Source: a bacterium HR41
GTDB taxonomy: Bacteria > Actinomycetota > Thermoleophilia > Solirubrobacterales > Thermoleophilaceae
Direction of reading: 5' to 3'
Length of the DNA stretch: 11,382 bases
NCBI GenBank assembly: GCA_002898855.1
Contig: BEIR01000021.1
Span: forward strand, 1 to 11,382
Shown here: positions 1-5,865 of the stretch, one piece after another
Position numbering within the stretch: the stretch's first letter is position 1
Layout: the number at the start of each line of letters is the position of its first letter
Notes under the pieces: generated by a model
Told to the model about the DNA's origin: nothing
Seen by the model: the letters and a program-made list of their open reading frames with translations, nothing else
Databases searched by the model: none
Program-made: the position numbers and the translations under genes

Positions 1-234
1 CTCGCCGAACGCGTCCCGCGCGGCCCTGATCGCTGGCTCGTCGATGTCTACGCCTACGACTCTCGCGGCTTTCCTGGCGAGGATCTCGGTGCCGTAGCCG
101 GTGCCACAGCCAAGGTCGAGAACACGCGCCCCCGTGCAGAGCTCGGCTGCGAGCTCGTAACGAAGAATGTGCTCGGTCGCGATCAGTGGCTCGGAAGCGA
201 TTGTGTCGAGGCTCAGCCGCTCTTGGACTTCCAC
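1..234 (-). CDS. Class I SAM-dependent methyltransferase, N-terminal 78 residues (gene runs off the left edge)
   Basis: Only the N-terminus is in the window. The translation from GTG at 234 carries the Rossmann motif I LDLGCGTGYG at residues 39-48 and the acidic motif II VVGVDID at 59-65, which bind S-adenosylmethionine. Just before motif I is an ATEHILRYELAAEL helix (about 19-32). An EH..RY helix ahead of the glycine motif is common in methyltransferases found in surface-polysaccharide and glycosyltransferase clusters. The GTG start is supported by AAGGGAGG ten bases upstream. The start lies inside the end of the glycosyltransferase gene (22 bp overlap), so the two are probably translated together. 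The substrate cannot be told from this piece; methylation of a sugar or of a glycan chain end is an inference from context. The catalytic half lies outside the window, so completeness is unknown. Confidence 0.85.
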   Translation of the reverse strand, partial: MEVQERLSLDTIASEPLIATEHILRYELAAELCTGARVLDLGCGTGYGTEILARKAARVVGVDIDEPAIRAARDAFGE

Positions 235-2285
235 CTGACGCGTGCCTCCCTTCGTCGTGCGTTGAGCTCCCCCTCGAGGCGTGCTTTGTGCTCCTCGGCT
301 GTGGTTCGAAGCATCGAGTTCTGTCTCACGCGGTAACGAAACAGTCGCTCGGGTACGACGCACCCATACATGCCCGCATCGGCGAGCCGCGCGTAAAAGT
401 CCCAATCTTCGTATGAGCCAAGGTCCTCGTTGTAAAAAAACCCACAATGAAAGACTGACAACGGAATCAGCGCTGTCGCAGCTCCGGCTACATTGCCATG
501 TTGCATCGCGAGAGACAGCTCGTTTCCGATCGGTTGGTAGCCGGCACCGAGGGGATGACCGCTCTCATCTACGTAGAGCGACCACGTCGTCGCATAGGCG
601 AACTTCGGATTCGCTGACAGAGCTCCGAGGGTGCGATCGACGAATCGCGGTTCGAGCAGGTCATCGGGATCAAGTGGCAAGACGTAACGGCCACGCGCGT
701 GTTCGATCCCGGCGTTGCGAGCCGCTCCCAGTCCCTGGTTATGTTGCATGAAGATTCTGACGCCGTAGCGGTGGGCGAGCTTCTCCAGGATCGCGTCGTC
801 GCGGTCGAAACTTCCGTCGCACACCAGCACGATTTCGATGCGGCGGTGCGTTTGCGCGAGGGCGGAGCGCACTGCCTCTTCGACGTATCTGTGCATTCGA
901 AAGTAAGGAATGACGACGGAAATGAGCGGTTCTGTGGGTCGTGCGAGAGATACGCGTGGTGGGTCGCGCCTCTCGTCGAGCTCCGTCGGCCGAACCGCGC
1001 CGCGCTGTGCGTTCGGGTCGAGCACCCGAAGCGGTGGCGGCGCTCCCGTCCGGGCGGAGCCACAGGTCTCGAGGAGCCGCTCGTAGCCCCTACGAACAAG
1101 GGTGGGATCGGCGAGGGCTGCGAAGGCTCGGCGGGGCCGCCCAGCTTGCCGCGCCGCCCGTACGGCGCCGGGTTCGCGCACCAGTTTCTCCGCCGCTTCG
1201 GCGATCGAGAAGGCGTCTGTTCCCCTGGACAGCCACCCAGCGTTCTCGGTTCGAGCCATCTCGACGAGCCCCCCGACAGGTGTCGCGAGCAGCGGCCGAT
1301 TCGTTGCGAACGCCTCGAGGACGACAGTCGGCCAGTTCTCCCACAGCGAAGGGCACACAAGCAGGTCGTGGCGCGCCAACAGCTCGGGCAACCGCGACCG
1401 ATCGACCCCCTCTAGGAATCGCACCCGCGGGTCGCCGGCAGCGTACAGCTCGAGCTGCTCGCGCGGCGATGTGCCAAGAGGACCGGTGTCGGTGTCGCGC
1501 CCCACGAGCGTCAACTGCCAATTTTCTGCCACTGTCGACAACAGCCCTTCGACTAGATTCTCTACGCCTTTGCGTCGCTCAAGCCGACCCATGTACAGGA
1601 AGCGCAGCGGTGCGTCCGCGGTCTCTTCTCGCGATTCATCCGGTGCGGCGCCGACAAACAGCTCCTCATCCGGAATCGCGTGGCGAACCTGGATAGGCCT
1701 CGCCAGGTTTTTTGCTCCATAGAACCTACGGTAAGACTCCAGCACGTCGCCTCCCGCCCACATCAAGAGGTCAGCGTGTCGCAAGCAAAATCGCTCCGCC
1801 TCTATTAGGCAGATCGTTTCAAAGTCACGTGGAAGATTGCCGTCGAGCACGGCGCAGATTTCGGCAGTCGTGTATATGCGTACCGCCACTATCGTTCGTC
1901 TGACCCACGGGTGCTGCGCATGTTTCGCCTGGATAGTTACGAGCCCCTCGCCGAGGTAGTCAGGAAACTCGATGAGATCAGGGCCGCGGCGCGGATAGAT
2001 TTCGCGCAGGCGCTCGAACACCCGCGCGCTGTATGCGTGCATGTGCGTGTAGTACTCGCCGGGCTCCGCTGGCTCCTCGACGAACTCCACTTGTACGTTC
2101 TCGAGCCAGGCAGGCAGCTCGCCGCGATCGCGTGCGCGCTCGTAGGCAGCGCGATGCGAGGCTGTCGTCAATACAGTCACCTCGAAGCTCGTCGCCAGAG
2201 CACGCAGCGTCCCCGCGACCTGGACGCCGATTCCCGCGCCTCCGAACGGGTACAGCTCGCGGCTTACGATGCAGATAGACGACAC
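213..2285 (-). CDS. Two-domain glycosyltransferase: GT4 domain fused to GT2 domain (690 aa)
   Basis: One uninterrupted frame encodes two complete-looking glycosyltransferases. Residues 1 to about 405 are a GT-B fold retaining enzyme of family GT4: a glycine-rich N-terminal loop (YPFGGAGIG, 12-20), the start of the C-terminal Rossmann domain at GRLERRKG (233-240), and the nucleotide-sugar EX7E motif with E316 and E324 (ENWPTVVLEAF). Residues about 410-450 are a Pro/Arg-rich linker. Residues 452-690 are a GT-A fold inverting GT2 domain: LISVVIPYFR (454-463), LVCDGS (487-492), the metal-binding DPDD (539-542) and the acidic SYEDWDF (624-630). No membrane segment is evident, so it is probably cytosolic or peripheral and works on nucleotide sugars and a lipid- or protein-linked acceptor. 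The GTG start at 2285 follows GGGAG by about ten bases. It lies 24 bp after the broken membrane gene and overlaps the methyltransferase by 22 bp, which indicates an operon. Sugar and acceptor are unknown. Confidence 0.9.
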   Translation of the reverse strand: MSSICIVSRELYPFGGAGIGVQVAGTLRALATSFEVTVLTTASHRAAYERARDRGELPAWLENVQVEFVEEPAEPGEYYTHMHAYSARVFERLREIYPRRGPDLIEFPDYLGEGLVTIQAKHAQHPWVRRTIVAVRIYTTAEICAVLDGNLPRDFETICLIEAERFCLRHADLLMWAGGDVLESYRRFYGAKNLARPIQVRHAIPDEELFVGAAPDESREETADAPLRFLYMGRLERRKGVENLVEGLLSTVAENWQLTLVGRDTDTGPLGTSPREQLELYAAGDPRVRFLEGVDRSRLPELLARHDLLVCPSLWENWPTVVLEAFATNRPLLATPVGGLVEMARTENAGWLSRGTDAFSIAEAAEKLVREPGAVRAARQAGRPRRAFAALADPTLVRRGYERLLETCGSARTGAPPPLRVLDPNAQRGAVRPTELDERRDPPRVSLARPTEPLISVVIPYFRMHRYVEEAVRSALAQTHRRIEIVLVCDGSFDRDDAILEKLAHRYGVRIFMQHNQGLGAARNAGIEHARGRYVLPLDPDDLLEPRFVDRTLGALSANPKFAYATTWSLYVDESGHPLGAGYQPIGNELSLAMQHGNVAGAATALIPLSVFHCGFFYNEDLGSYEDWDFYARLADAGMYGCVVPERLFRYRVRQNSMLRTTAEEHKARLEGELNARRREARVRWKSKSG
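245..252 (-). promoter_or_regulatory. Ribosome binding site of the methyltransferase
   Basis: On the minus strand AAGGGAGG occupies 252 to 245, ten bases before the GTG at 234. It lies inside the coding sequence of the upstream glycosyltransferase and decides the methyltransferase start. Confidence 0.55.
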
Positions 2286-2309
2286 CTCGATGCGCTCCCG
2301 CCCGCCTCT

Positions 2310-3540
2310 TCAGTCAGCCCTTGCTGTGCTGGCCCTATCGAAATTCGAGCGATTGCCGAACGCTGAGCGGATGCTAGCGACGCCTTTACGGGCTTGCCAT
2401 GTCGCAGTGGCATTCACAACCACGAGCGCGACCGCGACCATCACGACCGGGAAGGCTAGCCGGTGCTCGTTGACAGGTGCGGCTACGAAGAGCCCCGCCT
2501 CGTATCCAGAGGTCGCAGCGAGTACGACAAGAGTCGCGGTTCGTAGAGTCTTACGTCTGTGTGCAACTATCGCCCATAACAACGCAGCCGCAAGGATCCA
2601 CGGGATCGGCCTGTAGAGCATAGAATCCCGATTCCGAGCATCGGCAACAATTACAGAATAATCCAGCATCATGATGTTTGCTAGCTCGTGCTCGATCGTC
2701 AACCCTTGATCGTTGGGGTCGATCTCTGGATGGGTGACCCATTTAGGCCGTGTGAAAAGGCCATTGAGGCGTGCCCACAAGTCGAGCCGTGTGTAGGTAT
2801 ACAAAATGGGATCATTGAAGAGAGCTCTTCTCCACGACGTTTCGAGAACAGTTACCTGTGCAGAGCGCAAACGATAAGGTAAGGGCACTGTCGAACCGAA
2901 CATCATGGCGTTCGCCGAGCCAGGAAGGAAATGGCCGTCTAGTTGTGTCAAGCTTGCCGGACGGATCGAGCGGGGAAACAGCGGCGCACCGTTCTCCTCC
3001 GGCGTCGCGGCAACATCGTAGATGTACACCGCTTGCTCAGGTCGCACGCTCTGCACGCCGAGAGCTGACCGCAAGGGGAAATGGAGCGTTCCCCAGGCGG
3101 CCAGGGTTACGAGTCCGGGGGCTACAGCCGAGCGTAGTCGGTAGCGCCGGGGCCGCTCTGAAAAGCCAGCCTCGCGGTGACACAAGCAAGCGGTACGACA
3201 GCGAAGATGCCGTTCTGTCGCGAGGCGAGAACCACGCTCGTGCCTGAGACGAAGCCGGCCCGAAACCAGCCACGTCCCGAGCGATAGGTCCTCGTGGCGA
3301 GGTGTACAGCGCGAGGGATGGCGAGGAGGAGCTCGATAACACAGGAGGAGCCCGATCCGCACACCAAGGGTCACGGCTCAGGAAGATCCCCATGCTCAGT
3401 ACAGGAGCGGCGAGTAGCACGACCGCGAGGAGCAGAGGCCAGGCGCGTCGGCCGGTGTACGTGCTACGGAAGGCACATATAGCGACAAAAAACGACAGCG
3501 CGAGAACTAGCGCGCGGCCACTGGCGCATCCGTGAGCACA
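2310..3540 (-). pseudogene. Multi-pass membrane glycosyltransferase-like protein (GT39-type), 5'-truncated and broken by two frameshifts
   Basis: A coherent membrane protein is readable only across three minus-strand frames. From about 3540 to 3371 one frame gives hydrophobic helices (ALVLALSFFVAICAF, then a stretch through LLLAVVLLAAPVLSMGIF) ending in SRDP. From 3367 to about 3161 a second frame continues with IELLLAIP and SVVLASRQNGIFAVVPLA. From about 3164 to 2310 a third gives the extracytoplasmic part (YIYDVAATPEENG, LPGSANAMMFG) and three C-terminal helices. The order P..LS....SRDP, then a helix, then RQNG resembles multi-pass GT39-like (dolichyl-phosphate mannosyltransferase type) proteins, which use lipid-linked sugars. 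Restoring one C to the CCC at 3368-3370 and one T to the TTTT at 3161-3164 joins the frames. No ATG, GTG or TTG occurs in the first frame before GTG at 3420, and the usual N-terminal catalytic region (about 80-130 residues) is absent. It is either a decayed gene or partly sequencing error. Exact function is unsure. Confidence 0.65.
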
Positions 3541-3681
3541 AGCGTAGGAACAGGGGAAGGCGGTCGGGAAGCATCCACTCGGACCTGACCGCCGTGTCTG
3601 CAGGGCGTGGTCCGGAACACGGGGATGGTTGCGCGGTACCCGAGCCGCTCCCCTGGTCCGACGTGCGACCGGCGAGGGGCG

Positions 3682-3701
3682 GTACGCTTGGGCCGTACGC
3701 T
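3682..3701 (+). promoter_or_regulatory. Candidate -10 elements (repeated GTACGCT) for the sulfotransferase operon
   Basis: TACGCT occurs at 3683-3688 and 3696-3701. It fits the TAnnnT pattern of high-GC Gram-positive -10 boxes, and the same hexamer occurs before nrdJ. A start site near 3708 would give a leader of about 45 bases. No convincing -35 box was found, so this is a weak call. Confidence 0.25.
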
Positions 3702-3740
3702 ACGCGACGCGCGTGCCCGGGCGCGCAAGGCGGGGCTAGT

Positions 3741-3746
3741 AGGAGG
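3741..3746 (+). promoter_or_regulatory. Ribosome binding site deciding the sulfotransferase start
   Basis: A perfect AGGAGG lies six bases before ATG at 3753. A GTG at 3750 is only three bases away and too close, and starts further upstream (such as GTG at 3594) have no ribosome site. Confidence 0.75.
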
Positions 3747-3752
3747 ACGGTG

Positions 3753-4766
3753 ATGACAGGCAGGGGCTCGCCGCCGATTTTCGTGTGTGGCGTACCGCGG
3801 TCCGGTACTACGTGGCTTGCGAGGGTGCTCGCGCGGGCGCCCGGGTGCCGTTACGTGCACGAGCCGGACAACCACCATCACCGGCCCTTCGCCTTACGTG
3901 CGAAGCGCGGCCTAGGTCCGTTTCCAGCAATGGATCTCGATGGTCGACACCGGAGCGATCGCTTCACGCTGCTCTGGGAGGCAGCGTTCGCGGGCGCCGA
4001 GGGGCGCGGTGGGCGGTTGGAGGCGCGCCTTCGACGACGCCTAATGGCTTCTCCGAGTGCGCTCAAGGACGGTCTGGTAGGTGCGCAAGACGCGCACGGG
4101 TATGCGCTCCTTCGGCCGACTCTGTCGCTCGTTCAGAGGCTTGCGCGACCGCCGCGCCCGCGCCGCAGCACGACCTCCGGACGCGTGGTGGTGAAGAGCG
4201 TGCAAGCGATGTTGTCGCTCGAGTGGATCACAGGGCGCTGGCACCCGATCACAGTGTTGATCCAGCGCGAGCCCCTCAACGTCGTTGCCAGTTGGCTCGC
4301 GCTCGGTTGGGACGATCTCGGCCCGATTCCGCGCGAGGTGGAAGAGCATCTGTGCCGACGGTGGGGCATCGATCCGCTCCCGGAGCCGCGTTCTCTGGTC
4401 GAGCGTGTCGCGTGGCGAGTCGGATTTCTCGCCAGCGCGGTACTCGACGCGGGAAAACGTTTGGCCGCGCGGGACGAGGGCGGGATCGTGTTCGTGCGGC
4501 ACGCAGATCTCTGCGCACGCCCATTCGAGACTTTCCGGGCGCTGTTCGAGCGGCTCGATCTCGAGTGGAACGAGGAGGTCGAAGCCTTCGTGCGCGACTC
4601 GAACCGTCCCGGTTTCGGCTACGACACACACAGGGTTTGGTCCGAGCAGCCCACACGCTGGCGCTCGCTCGAGCCGAGCGTCCGTCGTCGAGTCGAAGTT
4701 GTGTTGGCGCGCTTTCCGGCACTCACCGGCGACGAGACAGCGAACGTGCCTCAGGCCCAGTGGTGA
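3753..4766 (+). CDS. PAPS-dependent sulfotransferase family protein (337 aa)
   Basis: The N-terminus PIFVCGVPRSGTTWLARVL contains the 5'-phosphosulfate-binding loop PRSGTTWL (residues 14-21), the signature of sulfotransferases that move sulfate from PAPS to a hydroxyl or amino group. A second block, VVVKSVQAML (145-154) followed by IQREPLNVVASWLAL (170-184), matches the 3'-phosphate-binding region, with R172 and S180 as likely ligands. HEPDN (36-40) lies where family members have a catalytic or substrate-side histidine. No signal peptide or membrane segment is seen, so it is probably cytosolic. ATG 3753 is chosen from AGGAGG six bases upstream. The stop overlaps the next gene's GTG by 4 bp (GTGA), suggesting translational coupling. 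The adjacent minus-strand glycan genes make a glycan or glycolipid acceptor plausible, but this is inference. The acceptor cannot be read from the sequence. Confidence 0.85.
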   Translation: MTGRGSPPIFVCGVPRSGTTWLARVLARAPGCRYVHEPDNHHHRPFALRAKRGLGPFPAMDLDGRHRSDRFTLLWEAAFAGAEGRGGRLEARLRRRLMASPSALKDGLVGAQDAHGYALLRPTLSLVQRLARPPRPRRSTTSGRVVVKSVQAMLSLEWITGRWHPITVLIQREPLNVVASWLALGWDDLGPIPREVEEHLCRRWGIDPLPEPRSLVERVAWRVGFLASAVLDAGKRLAARDEGGIVFVRHADLCARPFETFRALFERLDLEWNEEVEAFVRDSNRPGFGYDTHRVWSEQPTRWRSLEPSVRRRVEVVLARFPALTGDETANVPQAQW

Positions 4767-5803
4767 AGCTCGCGGTCCTCGACCAAGCCCCGATCTCCGA
4801 GGGCTCCGCGCCGGCCGAGGCGCTGCGCAACTCGATCGACCTGGCGCGGCGCTGCGACGAGCTCGGATACCACCGCTACTGGGTGGCTGAGCACCACGCC
4901 ACGCCAGCCCTCGCCTGCGCCAGCCCCGAAGCGCTCGTCGGGCCTATCGCCCAGGCCACAGAGCGGATCCGCGTCGGCAGCGGCGGCGTGATGCTCCCGC
5001 ACTACAGCCCCCTCAAGGTCGCGGAGACCTTCAGCACCTTCGCGGGCCTCTTCCCAGGACGCATCGACCTCGGCATCGGTCGTGCCCCCGGCACCGACCC
5101 GATCACCGCCTACGCCCTCCAACGCGACCGCCGCCAGCCCGCGCCCGACGACTTCCCCGAACAGCTCGCCGAGCTCCTCGGCTACCTGCGCGACGGGCTG
5201 CCCGCCGACCACCCCTTCGCGCGCTACGCCAGGTTGCTACCGGGGCTCCCCCACAAACCCGAGATCTGGCTGTTGGGATCGTCACCGCAAAGCGCGGTGT
5301 GGGCTGCCGAGCTCGCGCTGCCCTACGCCTTCGCCGACTTCATCAACCCACGCGGCGCAGCGATCGTCGCCGACTACCGGCTGCGCTGCGCTAAGCGCGG
5401 CATCGAACCACGGGTAGCCGTAGGCGTACTCACCCTCTGCGCCGAAACCGACGAGGAGGCCGAGCGACTGGCCGCTCCCGCCCGCATGCTCGGCTCGTTA
5501 CTGCGCCGCGGTCAGCTGATCCCGGTGCCGACCGTCGAGCGTGCGCTCGCGTACCTCGCGGGTCGCCCCCGGCGCCCCGGCGCCAGCGGTCGGCGGGCGA
5601 TCATCGGGTCGCCAGACACCGTCAGGCGAGGGCTCGAGGAGGTCGCTCGCGAGTACCACGCCGACGAGCTGATCCTGCTCACCATCTGTCACGCCCACGC
5701 CGACCGCGTCCGCTCCTACGAACTGATCGCCGAGGCGTTCGCCCTCGACCGCGCCGAACCGAGCGACGCGCAGACCACTAGCGTCGCCGCGCCCGGCGAC
5801 TGA
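4763..5803 (+). CDS. LLM-class (luciferase-like) flavin-dependent monooxygenase (346 aa)
   Basis: The product is a TIM-barrel flavin monooxygenase of the bacterial luciferase superfamily, using reduced FMN (or F420 in some actinobacterial members) and oxygen. Family blocks seen in order: KLAVLDQAPISEG (2-14), YWVAEHH (39-45), GSGGVMLPHYSPLKVAE (72-88), FPGRIDLGIGRAPG (97-110), WLLGSSP (169-175) and IIGSPDTV (280-287). The block order and length match the YhbW/MsnO8-type subgroup rather than true light-emitting LuxA/LuxB, so luminescence is not implied. The C-terminal dozen or so residues are an acidic, Ala-rich tail. The GTG start overlaps the sulfotransferase stop by 4 bp, and only a weak CAGG precedes it, so translation probably depends on coupling. 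The same frame is open from 3785, but that part is antisense-like Arg-rich sequence inside the sulfotransferase. Substrate is unknown; flavin versus F420 use is undecided. Confidence 0.9.
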   Translation: MKLAVLDQAPISEGSAPAEALRNSIDLARRCDELGYHRYWVAEHHATPALACASPEALVGPIAQATERIRVGSGGVMLPHYSPLKVAETFSTFAGLFPGRIDLGIGRAPGTDPITAYALQRDRRQPAPDDFPEQLAELLGYLRDGLPADHPFARYARLLPGLPHKPEIWLLGSSPQSAVWAAELALPYAFADFINPRGAAIVADYRLRCAKRGIEPRVAVGVLTLCAETDEEAERLAAPARMLGSLLRRGQLIPVPTVERALAYLAGRPRRPGASGRRAIIGSPDTVRRGLEEVAREYHADELILLTICHAHADRVRSYELIAEAFALDRAEPSDAQTTSVAAPGD

Positions 5804-5842
5804 CGCGCCGATCTCCGGCCCCGCGGCAGCGCCCTGTCACGC

Positions 5843-5865
5843 GCAGCGACGGGACTCGCCGCTGC
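5843..5865. terminator. Small hairpin between convergent genes, possible bidirectional terminator
   Basis: GCAGCG (5843-5848) pairs with CGCTGC (5860-5865), continued inward by an A/C mismatch and CG/CG, leaving a 5-base loop. It fills the 62-base gap between the monooxygenase stop and the nrdJ stop. There is no T-run on either side, so it is not a classic intrinsic terminator. Stem-only terminators are reported in actinobacteria, hence a modest score. Confidence 0.35.

Larger units (their letters stand above)
3541..3752. other. Divergent intergenic region between the broken membrane gene and the sulfotransferase
   Basis: About 210 bases separate the minus-strand glycan genes from the plus-strand sulfotransferase. 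Frames open here on both strands do not look like protein: they are Arg/Pro-rich and lack recognisable motifs. The stretch contains a direct repeat of GTACGCT (3682-3688 and 3695-3701) that may belong to a promoter, and the sulfotransferase ribosome site. No RNA gene, terminator or mobile-element end was recognised. Confidence 0.5.

Noticed and set aside
3155..3375. Programmed frameshifting in the membrane gene.
   Set aside because: Neither switch site carries a classic X XXY YYZ slippery heptamer in the proper frame, and two successive programmed shifts plus a missing start would be exceptional.
3594..3752. A 53-residue N-terminal extension of the sulfotransferase from GTG 3594.
   Set aside because: It has no ribosome site, has low-complexity Arg/Gly/Pro content, and lies before a perfect AGGAGG with ATG at 3753 that begins right at the conserved nucleotide-binding strand.
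3785..4762. Long open frame continuous with the monooxygenase, overlapping the sulfotransferase.
   Set aside because: The residues are Arg/Ser/Ala-rich without motifs, as expected for an alternative frame of GC-rich coding DNA. Family similarity begins only at GTG 4763.
4763..5803. True bacterial luciferase (lux) gene.
   Set aside because: The motif set fits the YhbW/MsnO8-type LLM subgroup, it is a single gene without a LuxB-like partner, and no fatty-acid reductase genes are nearby.
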